64,000 nt of DNA from Agelas oroides (Eukaryota; Porifera; Demospongiae; Agelasida; Agelasidae), in the NCBI GenBank assembly GCA_949130485.1, contig OX422185.1, positions 12,905,967 to 12,969,966 of the forward strand, read 5' to 3'. A program made the translations under genes and the position numbers. Positions 22,913-34,508 of the stretch are shown here, one piece after another (the first letter of the stretch is position 1; each line of letters opens with the position of its first letter). The notes under the pieces were generated by a model that saw only the letters and a program-made list of their open reading frames with translations, searched no databases and had not been told where the DNA came from.

Positions 22913-25900
22913 TTTCCCTTAGGAGAAATCTTCCAGGGATACTTTGAAAATGATTTACTCATACTTCCTCTTTCTGTAGAACTGGACTGCTGTTTATGTG
23001 CTGATACTGAATGATAGTTCTACTTTCAATGATCAAGAGGTAGGCTTTGTGTGTTGATTGAGGAGAGGCATACCAGTAATTGGTGACGGTTAAATACTAC
23101 TGCTTGATTCCACTCATTGAATATACTAGTTATGATAGTCTCATTCTCATGCTGTTTCCCATTTTATCACATTCTGTATGTGGCGAAACCTAGGAGTGAG
23201 CCTGGGAATGAGTCTATAGTATGATACAGTAGCATAAATAGTAATGCTATAGTTAGTTACACAAAGTGTACTTCTGATATTACCTGCATGGAAAGTATTA
23301 CAGTATAGTAATGTCCGTACTAGTAATCCAACAGCATCCCATGCCACTGTATATACCAATGTTGGTCTAGTTAATGTTGTTAATTTGTGCGGCATCGATT
23401 ATCTAGCTTCTCTTTCTGCTCTACAGGCTGATGTTTACCCCATGGAGGCACTTCAAGCTGGAAGGACAACACAAGATTTCAGAGGGGCCTTCTCAATGAC
23501 TCAGCTAAACACTAATGACCAACGAGTTCAGTCCATTTCAAGGTATTCTATATAAACACTAGTATTTAGCTCTGTCGACGCTTTACACATATACTCAGTA
23601 GTTTGCTTGTTTGTATGAGGTTTGTGAAAACATGTACAGTCTGACTAACTTGTTTGAGCTAAATGATTAGGCAAACACTGACAGCTACTCTGGTATCCAT
23701 TTAACTAACATGTATGTATAAAACGATCTCTAATCAATTCCTCTAAAGGGATGAATTTCGTCAGAGTGATTATTGGGCACATCATCACCTAGTTCAACAC
23801 TCAACTCCATTATTGTACTAACAAGAGAAGGGGATAATGTAGTTCCATATGTGCATCGTAATATAATTAAACTACATTGTACAAGCAAAATAGGGNNNNN
23901 NNNNNNNNNNNNNNNNNNNNNNNNNNNNNNNNNNNNNNNNNNNNNNNNNNNNNNNNNNNNNNNNNNNNNNNNNNNNNNNNNNNNNNNNNNNNNNNNNNNN
24001 NNNNNNNNNNNNNNNNNNNNNNNNNNNNNNNNNNNNNNNNNNNNNNNNNNNNNNNNNNNNNNNNNNNNNNNNNNNNNNNNNNNNNNNNNNNNNNNCCGAG
24101 GACAGTCTGTACAGAACCACAGCCTGTGTGACACTGGATTTCATTGGACGCAATAGCAACCGACCTACCCTTACTTATGAAAGAGAAGGGGTTGCAACTT
24201 TCACTGAAGGGGGGACTGACTCGGTAAAATTCATTAGAGGAAACTTGACAGTAAATGACATGGATCACCCAACCAGGTCAGTGTTTGCTGTAGTCATCTA
24301 GCCAAACTGGTATAAACCTTTGCAAAGGACGGGGATAAGAATCAATAATATGGTGATGCTAACTTTATAGGAAAATTATTAGGTTTGGAGTATAGATTAG
24401 GTACATGTACAGTGCCCACATTTAGGGTTTATCTATACCATCACTTTCCATGCTTATGGGTGAAGAAGACTTGTTTCCAGGGTAGGTGCACCATGGTATT
24501 AATGCGTATGCACTGCGATTGGACGCCTCTTGGAGTGTAATAACTGTTATAAGACCATACCTAAGAGCGAAAGGTTGACTCCGACTTGCATTGTTTTTCT
24601 CTCCAGGTATCTGATGCAGAGTGCTCAAGCAAACATAGTCGGGTTCAGAGCAGGGCAAGCAGAAGTAATTGCAGTGACCTATCAGCTACCAGGCTTCACA
24701 TACCAGGTACAACTCACACAAAGCATACAGTAGCAGTGACCTATCAGCTTCCAGGCTTCACATACCAGGTACAACTCACACAAAGCATACAGTAGCCAGG
24801 ATCAGTGCCAAATCACACCATGTCAACTGTTAGTAGTGTTTGGCACCCAGTTCTTGGACAAATGATTGGCTCCTAACCCTAAAAGTAGCTAGCTAGAAGT
24901 CTGGCTGGTATAGTATATCCAATAATTAATCATCATAGCCATAGTCATGAATGAACACAACTGTTTACACAAACTGGTCCCACAAAGGAGGCCACAAGTC
25001 CCTGATAAGAGTTTGTTTTTTGTTTGGTCTCCATAGCTACTTAGTATACAAACCGATGAGGTGACTTTCAAAACATTACATCACTGTTCATTATTAGACT
25101 AAAGGGGGTGTGCCTAATTATATTCACAGGGAATTTGTTTACCATCTTTTAATTAAGCTTCTCTTCCAGCCCCTCCCCCTTTTCCCTGTCTTCCTTTCCT
25201 TCCTTCAAGTTTTCTCTCCAACTCCCGCTTCTTGTTTTTGCATCAACTGGACAGTGGGAATGGAGCTAATGTTTCCTCCTTTCCCTCCATAGTGCAAGTA
25301 CCTTTGTATCGCATTTGAATACAAAATTGTACAATGCAAGCAAATTTAACACATGTCCCTCTTTCTCTCCATTTGCTTCCTCCTTTTCCCTCCCCACTCT
25401 CCTTCTCCATCTCCTCCCACCATCTTCCTCTCTCCTTCCTCTCCCTCTTCTCCCTCCTCCCTCCTCCTCCCCCCCTCCCAAACCTCTTTCCTCATCCAGT
25501 TTGACAACACCTCTGGTAATCTGACTATCACTGGCCCAGCCACCACAGACGTGTACAGTGAGATACTCTCCAACCTCACGTACTTCAACTAGTGAGTGCA
25601 TGACTTTACAATATAACACAATAGTATAAATGGATGTAGGTATAATTACCTGAGTCTAGTGTGAACTACTTAAAGCAGACTTTTTAAAATACTAAATTCT
25701 AAAAGATTGCTTAGAATGGAAGGAGGGAGGAGGTAAGTAACTGCGTACAATATGACAAGAGTTTTTAATGTTGTTGGCTGTTCTCCAGTGTAGGAAGAGA
25801 AGGTGTAGCTACTACCACTCTCCAATAGACATTTAATAATTGCATGATTATATTGCGAGTGGAAGATATCTCATTCTAGGTTCCATGACATTAACTTACT

Positions 25901-28061
25901 TTCATCATCGCATACGTTTAATGATGTATGGTACCTAGTTAGTGTTTGTGATATGTACATGAGTCTCATAAACGTATTTCTTGTGCAATTGTTTCCACAG
26001 CATGTTTGAACCAACAGGAGCTTCTCGCACCATCCAAATTACTGTCTTTGATGGAAGGTTCACCAGCAACCAAATTAACATCCAGTAAGAATGACTATAG
26101 TTATCATAAGTTATCTTGCAGAGCATATATAGCATTTCATAATATGGAAGTGTATTGCTAATGTTGGCAATAAACAACTCACTACTACTTTTTTCCTTTC
26201 CACACCTAGGATCACCATAGTGAACATTAATGATCCACCACAAATTTCTCTGGATGGGGAAGACCCTGTCATTACAGCATTCTCTATTAACTACACTGAG
26301 GGTAGCGGGCCTCAAGCAATAGTGTCCAATCTCTTTGTAGTGGACACTGACCCCATGGCCATAATTCGAAGGTGAGTGGAAGTCACGTGATACTTACACA
26401 ATCTTGTGACGTCATATATATATTGAACGTAAAGCAGATCAGCTATGAATATCTACGAACATCATTATTTGGGGGGTTTGAAAAGCGACTTCCTACTGCA
26501 TAGCTATACACCCTGTGTTTGTCAATACAACAAATTATGCACTATGGCTACCCATTGTTCCCAGGGTTGTTGTTGAGCTACGTAATCCAGTGAATGGTGA
26601 GAGGGAGGTTATCACTGTGGGAGACACGCAGGGACTCACCCTCTCCAGGATGTCACACTTTTTGGTATGTAGTTTACCATTGGCAGAGAATGGTTATGAT
26701 GTGCGGGGGGGGGGTGGGGTTGGATACCAAACAAAGAGAATCCTTTGAGTACAAGTTGCTTATATACAAATCTGAGATTTGAGTACAAATTTGGTACATT
26801 ATTGCAGGGGCATATCTCCCTTCTCCACAATGCCCAGTACATGTATTAGCTAATATGATTGAATATTTTCATTTACGTACCACATAACTCAGAAATGTCA
26901 CTTGGATTGCTACATAATTGGCTATCTACTTAAGCATGAATAACACCAATGTAGCCATGAGCTGGCTCTTTCCAACAGCTGCTAGGTTTGCAGTTTTATT
27001 CATTCAGTTTATACCAATGGATGTGTACTTCTTTCTTGCTGAGACAAGATGCCCTAAAGTACTCGTAAAAGCCCCTGCACATCACCTGACCTGTATTTAC
27101 ATTCCTTCACACCATGCACTGTAGGAACTCTCTGGCCAGGCTACCCCGCAAACCTACACTGCTGTTCTACGAACTTTGACCTACGAACACACAGATGCAA
27201 ATCCTGGCAACCCTACCATTGGCATCAGGTATTTCTAGCTCTATTAACTCTCAGTAAAACACTGACAGTACAAATAGTTTACAGTAAGTTCTTGTTACTT
27301 AATCCACCTTTAACCTTTGCGTAATTACAGTATTTCTTTGTGTTTGCATCAAATTGTCAGTAGTGCACTGTATGTACACAGCATGTGCATTTGCACGCTG
27401 GTTGGTATGTACATCAGTGGTGTAGCTAGACTGGGCAACTCAGTGCTATGCCCGGGCAATTTAGCCCGCAATAATGTGCTAATTCTATCTACTCAGCTAG
27501 CATAGTGTAGGTACTGTGCGAGGTAGTAATGCCATCATCAAACAGCAAAGCGCTCCTGCCTACACTCAGACTAATGTACTGTTTCCAAGATGATAGGTAA
27601 TCAAACCTGTCACCATACCCTTCAGTTAATTAACTGTGCTCAGGTAACTTGGGTCGTTTGGCTAGGCCACTGAAGTACATGTATGTTGCCTAGAATGTTA
27701 AGACTAGCTACTTATCCCTATATCCCCAGATTCCTTTCCTCCCCTTCTCCTTCCTTCCCCCCCACGTTCACCCACTTGTTTTATTCTTTCCACAGGCAAA
27801 TAGTGTTCTATGTTGAGGATAACCAAACAGCATTCCATCCTGAAAACTCAACACTTTCTGTAAGTACAACTCATATTAACTCAAATACTAAGGGAAGGCT
27901 ATAACTAAAGTCCAAAAATATTGAGATTAAGCCACTCGGCTGTCTACAGTTAAGTGTCTAATGCTGAACGCGGACTGTCCATGGCAAGTATGGAGACGCC
28001 TACAATTATGGACATGGCCGTTTCCTTACCTCTCACCACTAGCCCCCATCCCCCCCCCCCC

Positions 28062-28109
<48 letters not shown>

Positions 28110-28757
28110 CACACAGACACACAAACATACACACACAATCTTTATGGTTCTGTATGAAAACAGTGCACCCCCAACTACTGCACATCGGTGATAATGATAC
28201 CAATTTACCTCCACAGCTCACATTTATAGCAGTAAATGATGCCCCCATACTCCTCTATGTCACCAATGAGTCTGCCAGGAGCTCACCTGCACCAGTCTTA
28301 ACAGGTGAAACAGTGCAGTCATTCAGTTACACCGAGGATGACCCTGCTATTAATATTGGACAAGATATTTACCTTCGTGATGTTGATGGAGACGTCATGT
28401 CTGCTACCATTCGTCTTGCAGGTTAGTGATTTGGTTACTATTTGTATAGGTCAGTCTCAGAAAATTATCCCTCCCTTCCTTCTTTCCTCCACCTCTCCCT
28501 CTTTCTCACTCTGCTTCCTTCTTTCCTCTCTTCTTCTCCCCTCCCTTTTTCCTTTCTCCAGGGTTGTCAAATGCAGACCAGGATCACTTTTATTTCAATG
28601 ATGCTCTATTGAATGCATACAACATCAGTCAGACTGTAACTCCTAGCAATGGAGGTTTGAATCGAGAGATTGTACTCACCGGACAAGCTACCCCAGGATG
28701 GTATGAACAGGTAAGCAGTGTCTGTGTGTGTGTGTGTGTATGTGTGTGTGTGTGTGT

Positions 28758-28846
<89 letters not shown>

Positions 28847-30690
28847 TGTGAGTGTGTGTTTATTAGTCAGTGCAGAACACTGACTAATAAACTGGCTCTG
28901 AAAAGTATAACCAATTACATAAGCCAAACACTGTCTATAAGCACTGTGTTCTGTACTAGTTGGACAAACAAGTATATTCATTATAGTGGTCAGGCTCATT
29001 GCTACGCTTCAATTATGCCATGGTTGACATAAGTGAGCAAAGTTCATCGTAGCAAAGACAATATACTTGAGACATTTCGGCTCGAGAGCATTGTGACTGA
29101 CGAAGGCTCTCGAGCCGAAACGTCTCAAGTATATTGTCTTTGCTACGATGAACTTTGCTCACTTATGTCAACCATTGCAAGTATATTCATGATTTAAACC
29201 AATCATATACCTATGATATTTATTTATAATAATCATGCTTAGTGCAACATATTTCCAGACCCTATGAAGCTATACCATTATTATACCCTGTCTATTCATA
29301 AATAAGTATATAGGCCAAGTAATAATCGTGTTTATATGCATGCATTGTGATATGTGTCTCCAGATCCTACAGAGCTTGCAGTATCGTAATCTGCATATGA
29401 ATGATAGTGTCACTGATGGGCAACGAACAGCCACAATCTTTGTGCAAGACACTGGGAACTTAGACAGTGGGAACATTACTGTTTATGTGAATGTAATGGA
29501 CCGTAACGATGGTCCAGTAGTCACCCTTACAGACCAGGCTGATTCAATGACGACATTTGTTGAAAATGGCCCAAGTGTTCCAATCGGGTTCTTCCATCTG
29601 ATCAGAGTTATGGATGAAGAAGGACACAATATTTCAAGCATGGACGTGACTCTTATTGCAACTAATGGAAATCTTGATCCAGAAGAAACAATATTTCTAC
29701 GCACTCCAATGCCAATTATTATAGTGACGGATCCAAGAACAATTATTACAGAAACCTCGATACATATTGAGATCAACGCTGAACCTGAACTTTATGTTCG
29801 AGCATTGCAAAATATCCATTACAGTGACAGTGCAGCTGAGCCGACACTTTTTAATGCAACTGGCAGCAATCTAACAAGGCAGGTTGTGGTTAGAATCACA
29901 GACGCTGCTGTTGGTAGTCAAACGACAACAGAATTTAGAGTTACTGTTGTGATTGAACCAATTAATGACAATGCACCGAGGATCCTAATCAACACTTCCC
30001 CCACCTGTTCTGAGGATTGTCGGGACAACCCCAGTATTCAGAAGACAAGAAGCAGGAGAGATGTTAGAGTGGCAGGAAGGAGAAGAAAAAGGATCGCCTA
30101 TAGTCCTATAGAGGAAGATACTTCTATGGTAAGTAGAATTATCCAACTTTGCAAGGTCTAGATTGTCATGTAGATATTCATAGGTTTTGTAATACATGTG
30201 GGATACCATGGGTAGATCATGATTTGTATTATGTTTGTGGGTGGGGTTTTGGCAATGATAAATTTTTGAGCATAAATCTTGCCGCAACACAACACTACCA
30301 ATTTGGCAAATTTTCCTCTGGCAAAATATCAGTATGGCTACATGTATTGCAGTGCAACCGCAAGTATACATTACATAATATTGCCATTTTCTTCTGCAGG
30401 CCCCACGACTTCAGACAGGCAACGCCCACTTCACCAACCAATCTTGCCTCTCCAACATCACTCTGCTCTTCAACACCAACACAAGCACACCAGTGGTGGA
30501 AATCCAACCGGACCTCGGCTTCCTCCTACACTTAGATCCACCAGAACTGAACAAGGCGTTACAGCGAGGACATTGGTTTGATTATCACACTCTGGTTCTG
30601 GTGTTTGAAAAGTGTGTGGAGTGGGAGAGAATGACAACTAATGGTCGAGAGAGGCCCATGTTTGTCATGTTTGAAGCTCAGAGAGGTGTG

Positions 30691-30725
<35 letters not shown>

Positions 30726-32766
30726 TTTAGTACATGCACATACAGATGTAAGCTATCACTTGCCCACATCTCCCTTACACATCAACACATACCTACAGAT
30801 TCTTGTGACTGGGCCTCTCCTTGCAATTCTGGTGTCTGTTTTTCTAATACTACTGGTTGTCCCACAACTGGCCTACACCGCATCATGACCAACCACACCA
30901 CTCTCACACCTACATCCCTCACACCTACACCCCTCACAAATGATGAGTTTCACATGTACTACCGATCACTGCTGGTGACAGTTGTTTTGGTCGTATTGGC
31001 CGTTGTGACGATGTGTCTAACGATTAGTTGTCAAGGCGGGAGGTGAGTGAATAGGGAGGACGGGAGGGAGGGAGGGAGTGGGAGGGAGAGGGAAGAAAAG
31101 GTGGATGAGATGCGTGAGATGACAAGGGGATGGAGAGAGGGTGGGTAGGGTTTAGAAAGGGGGGAGAGAAAGGTGGTGGAGAGAAGGAAGAAGGGAAGAG
31201 AGGGGGAGGGAAGAGGCTGAAGAGTGTACTATCTTGTACCATCACATCATCAGCATTATATTTTTCACTTACGAGATCTTAAAATTTTGGATGTGGAGAT
31301 TGAGGTTATATATACGTAGCATGCATGTACTGAACTACAAAATGGAGTGTTACAAATATGCTTTGTCCCTTAACTTTCAGAAAGAGACGATCCTTCACTC
31401 GAAGCAAGATGGACTCGGTGGAAGCAGGCACTCTACCTACCAAATCCCAGAAACCAGTTACAAATGTAGAAGAGAGTGTTGTGATCCGAATTTCAACTTT
31501 GAAAGATTCAGGCGTACAAGAAATCGCAAATCTACCAGGAAAAGTTGAAAGGGTCTCTCCTTTGAAGCATGAGGATATACCACAAAAGAAGCCTGCCTTG
31601 GCCGCCAAGCCACCCCTCATTCTCCCTCCTGGACATGGTGGTCATAAAAAACACCCAAGATCAACTTCTCCTCCAAAGAAAAAGCCCCCAGATCCTTCTA
31701 AGGGGTCAAAGGACACAGCAGATAGTCTTGCACGAGAAAAAGTTGTGCCTTCTACTAAAGTTGCTACAACAGCACTTAGCAGTGAAGGCATCGCTGAAGA
31801 AAGGCTGAGTGGTGCTGAAGGTTAGTTTGTATGGTGGGTGGATTCCTAAAGTCATTGGCTGGTAGTTATGTTCCAAAAGCTAGTTGTTTCAGTATCAGAT
31901 AATACATACTTTGGGACTATTGTAAAATTCTTCAGTCTCATTATACATGTAAGTGTTAAATTGCACCAAAATACATCTCAGTGCTCTTATACATGGTGAG
32001 TATGTCCCCAGATAGCCATGCAGTGGGATGGTAGCAGTTAACAGAAATGTAGCTAATGTTTCCCATGCCGGGTTTATATACTGTAATCTCTCGAAAATAG
32101 ACCCACCCCCGAAAATAAGCCCACCCCCTTTTTTGAATGCAGTTGTTGCAAAGGGTGCTTTTCTCCCGAAAGTACGCCCACCCATTTATGCTGTAGTAGA
32201 TGGGTTATGTTAAGCAAGAAGCACCAAAGAAGCAGTACTGTGTAAGAGGAGGGACTAACAAATGAAGGAGACACCATTTGCTGTTGTTGCATAAGCAAGT
32301 GCATAACAAAAGAGGCGTTGCAGAATCACTACATGTGTACATAACTAGGGCTAGACTAACTGCGTGTGAGGTGGGCGTATTTTCGAGACAAATATCACAA
32401 CTCTCGAAAATACGCCCACCCCCCTCTTTGAGAAGCCACTTAAGTTCATTGCTCATGGGTGTATTTTCGAGAGATTAGGTACTACTTTCTTGTATCAAAT
32501 GAAAAACAGCCTGTAATGCACCAACAACCCTTGTATTCTCTCTAGATGAGAAATCATCACTACAACAAAGTCAGCGAGCAGTGCAAGACGTACGCCACAG
32601 AGTGTGCCATGCTCACACAAACCTTCAGGGCCAAAGGTCACATGACCAGGTTGCTAACAGCAACCACACTCCCTCAAGTGAACAATCAACTACTAGTAAC
32701 ACTTATGACAGTTTACCACCCGAAAGACAGTATCTAGCTATAAGTTCACAGAGCACAACCCATTAG
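19940..32766 (+). CDS. Single-pass receptor: Cys-rich repeats, cadherin-like ectodomain, TM and cytoplasmic tail
   Basis: Exons by consensus and phase: 19940-19988, 21169-22268, 22980-23039, 23427-23542, one ending 24276 (5' side in the N gap), 24607-24706, 25500-25591, 26001-26084, 26210-26371, 26565-26664, 27125-27228, 27796-27859, 28217-28421, 28562-28710, 29364-30128, 30400-30685, 30799-31042, 31381-31820 and 32546-32766. There are about 1,500 residues outside the gap. The signal peptide (MLQRSFLWCVLLAVILG) is split by intron 1. Exon 2 has six CGDxxx…CDDNNTxxGDGC repeats of the DUF4215/Myxococcus Cys-rich type. Later exons show cadherin-like strands ending in VNINDPPQI, IAVNDAPIL and IEPINDNAPRI, and many N-glycosylation sites. 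TM helix: LLVTVVLVVLAVVTMCLTI (exon 17). The tail is basic and Pro-rich and ends YDSLPPERQYLAI…TTH. AATAAA at 32775. Adhesion or signalling receptor by inference; ligand unknown. Confidence 0.85.
20243..20300 (-). mobile_element. Possible retroelement 3' tail
   Basis: caatcaatcaatcaatcaat followed by tttattgaaaatgcccagcc; on the minus strand this reads as a unique 3' end followed by (ATTG)n, as in CR1-like LINE or SINE tails. In intron 1 of the receptor gene; family not identified. Confidence 0.35.
20588..20782. repeat. 21-bp tandem repeat in receptor intron 1
   Basis: aaaatgattctgctttgatt repeats four times in tandem, then recurs within longer, partly duplicated units starting gtagt(g/t)cttataaaatgat near 20695 and 20745. 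Confidence 0.8.
22311..22354. repeat. (CA)n microsatellite
   Basis: Dinucleotide run just downstream of the exon 2 donor of the receptor gene. Confidence 0.9.
22879..22908. repeat. Poly-G run (~30 G)
   Basis: Uninterrupted G homopolymer in receptor intron 2, ending about 70 bases before the exon 3 acceptor. The length may be an assembly estimate. Confidence 0.85.
23896..24095. other. Assembly gap (200 N)
   Basis: Exactly 200 N. It hides the 5' side, and perhaps more, of a receptor coding exon: coding resumes directly after the gap (EDSLYRTACVTLDFIGR). Any frames through it are meaningless. Confidence 1.
24671..24794 (+). repeat. 62-bp tandem duplication of an exon end plus its splice donor
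   Basis: Two copies 62 bases apart, differing at one base, of gcagtgacctatcagct followed by the exon 3' end (ttcacatacca) and gtacaactcacacaaagca. Copy 1 is the last 36 coding bases of exon 24607-24706 plus its donor; copy 2 repeats both inside the intron. Confidence 0.9.
25360..25499. repeat. Long polypyrimidine tract before a receptor exon
   Basis: About 140 bases, nearly all C and T, run directly into the acceptor of exon 25500-25591. Similar shorter tracts precede the exons at 27796 and 28562. Confidence 0.8.
27414..27476. mobile_element. Diverged CAGTGGCGTAGCC-type element end
   Basis: cagtggtgtagctagactgg, then gcccgggcaattta; resembles the left end of the 36012-36353 element. Intronic, no partner end recognised. 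Confidence 0.4.
28052..28138. repeat. Poly-C plus (CA)n tract
   Basis: About 28 C followed by a CA repeat, in the receptor intron before exon 28217. Confidence 0.9.
28719..28858. repeat. (TG)n microsatellite
   Basis: About 140 bases of TG repeat starting 8 bases after the donor at 28711. Confidence 0.95.
29020..29175. repeat. Near-perfect 70-bp-arm inverted repeat
   Basis: Left arm from atggttgacataagtgagca to ttcggctcgagagc; the right arm is its complement with one visible mismatch; loop of about 16 bases. It contains gaaggctctcgagccgaaac, a word common in ends of some animal retroelements (from memory). In the intron before exon 29364-30128. Confidence 0.85.
30690..30723. repeat. (TG)n microsatellite at a splice donor
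   Basis: The repeat begins at the donor of exon 30400-30685 (gagag|gtgtgttg), so the donor itself reads into the TG run. Confidence 0.85.
31043..31220. repeat. Homopurine (G/A) tract after the TM exon
   Basis: About 170 bases of G and A with few interruptions (gagggagggagggagtggga-like), starting at the donor of exon 30799-31042. Confidence 0.8.
32084..32477. mobile_element. MITE with TAATCTCTCGAAAATA ends
   Basis: Left taatctctcgaaaatagacc and right tgtattttcgagagatta are inverted; internal inverted copies of tctcgaaaatacgcccacc occur near 32380 and 32402. About 394 bp, in the last intron of the receptor gene. No clear target duplication seen. Confidence 0.7.
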
Positions 32767-33537
32767 GACTGACCAATAAATATATGCTTAGTGTACACAA
32801 TGCATATTTCCACTTCATTCCTTCTGCCTGTGATATAAACTTTACTTGATATTACCTGCAAAGTCTATTATTATTTTGACTGCAATTTCCAATTGAAGCA
32901 CAGGCATAACTTATGTAACACAGTCTCATTTTTATACACATGCAACCATTTCATCTGACATTTTTATACCATTTCTGATTAAAATGCTCACTCTGTAAGT
33001 GTCTAGCACTCCACTTTTTGCATTTGTAATGACCTAGATGTCATTGTGTTTTAGTTCATTGTATCTATTTATTCTATAGCATATACGTATATAGTTGTTT
33101 GTGAAATGTTATTATAAATTCTTACAATGACAATCGTCAAAATTATTTATTGCTTATAGCTCAACTTATTTAGTTTTAGATTGCTCAAATTGCATAATAT
33201 AGCTAAGCTATCAAAAACTGCTTCGACAGCATGGGGAAGGCCTTGGAGCGAGGCTTCTTAAAGAAAACATTTTTCAACTTTTCCTGTCAGTTCACGGAAA
33301 ATAAATCATACCTACCTGTTGCTATACAAAAACAATGGTGAAGTGGAGCTCAAATTCCGTACTTACAGTATACATAAGTTTCAGGTATTATAGCGGACAG
33401 AAAGGTCTTGGAATGATCGAGGCTGTTAGCTACTGACTTTCCGCTGTCATGAGAAGCAGAGTTAGTGTGTTTGCATGCATGAGTGCAAGTACGTATGTAA
33501 ATCTATCTGGTCTTATCTGCAGAAATTAAGCAATAGT

Positions 33538-33632
33538 TATATCCCTCCCTGGGGGGTGGTCATTTTACACATTGGTGTCGGGTGTAGCCTGACACCAATG
33601 TGCAAGACCACACCCCAGGGAGGGATAGATAT
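33538..33632. repeat. Compact hairpin element
   Basis: tatatccctccctggggggt at the left and accccagggagggatagata at the right, plus inner arms cacattggtgtc/gacaccaatgtg; loop under 10 bases. About 95 bp. Confidence 0.75.
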
Positions 33633-33983
33633 AACCTGTTACCTAGGCAACATCACTGGGATATGAGCAACATTCTTATAAAATTATGTTACCTAGGTAA
33701 CAGGTTATATGTGTAAGATATATAATCCATTTTCTGATTGGGTTCATGATTATAATTATTGTGTCCTCTATCAGTAACTGTTACACGCTGCAACCACAAT
33801 CATTGTTTACATTTACAGTATAGAGTAGTTGGTCCAATTAATTAACCTTGTGCAAAATATGCACACTGACTTCTAACTGTGCATGCAGCTCACTCACAGG
33901 TACAAACAACTGTGTATTATAGCATCATTCCCACACAAAATGGAAATAGATTTGGTTACAGTAACCATATGCAGCCCCATGGT

Positions 33984-34230
33984 TAGGCCAGGCAAACTAG
34001 ATTTATTGTTTCACATCAGTCACTTTTCTTGATTTGCATGTGGGCGGGCAGTCATTATTCATTATTCATTACTAGCAAATGCTGTATAGCTACACTCGGC
34101 AAATCTACGGCGCTACGCCATTAAAAGTGGGCGTGTCATTGCTTGGAAAGCGATAATGACAGTTGAGGTGGCAGGTCTCGGAGGAAACAGGCGCTGATGT
34201 GAAACAATAAATCTAGTTTGCCTGGCCTTA
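33984..34230. mobile_element. MITE with TTAGGCCAGGC ends
   Basis: About 37-bp terminal inverted repeats: left ttaggccaggcaaactagat, right the complement of taaggccaggcaaactagat. About 247 bp in total; no coding capacity. Confidence 0.8.
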
Positions 34231-34508
34231 TACCCATCATCAGTATGTAGGAAGTCACTTATCCAAATAACAATATTCATAGTATTGTGCTGTGCATTAA
34301 ATGGAATGTACTCTGCTTTGTATAAATTGTTTCACTTATCCAAATGTTTCAGTTCTCAAGAACACCCCTTGGTCCCAGTGTGTTTGAACAAGTGACTTTC
34401 TACTCTATTTCTTACAATACCAAACACTGTTGAAAAATTCGTCCTTGCTTCTCAAATAAATACACAGAGAATGAGTAAGCACAAAACCACATAAATTGAT
34501 AGTACTAA

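Larger units (their letters stand above)
32767..34508. other. Intergenic region between convergent receptor and transporter genes
   Basis: AATAAA at 32775-32780 is the likely receptor poly(A) signal. Two inverted-repeat elements lie here (33538-33632 and 33984-34230). No gene seen. Confidence 0.6.

Noticed and set aside
23730-24268. Frames running through the N gap
   Set aside because: N codons cannot be read; only the splice-consistent coding after 24096 is kept.
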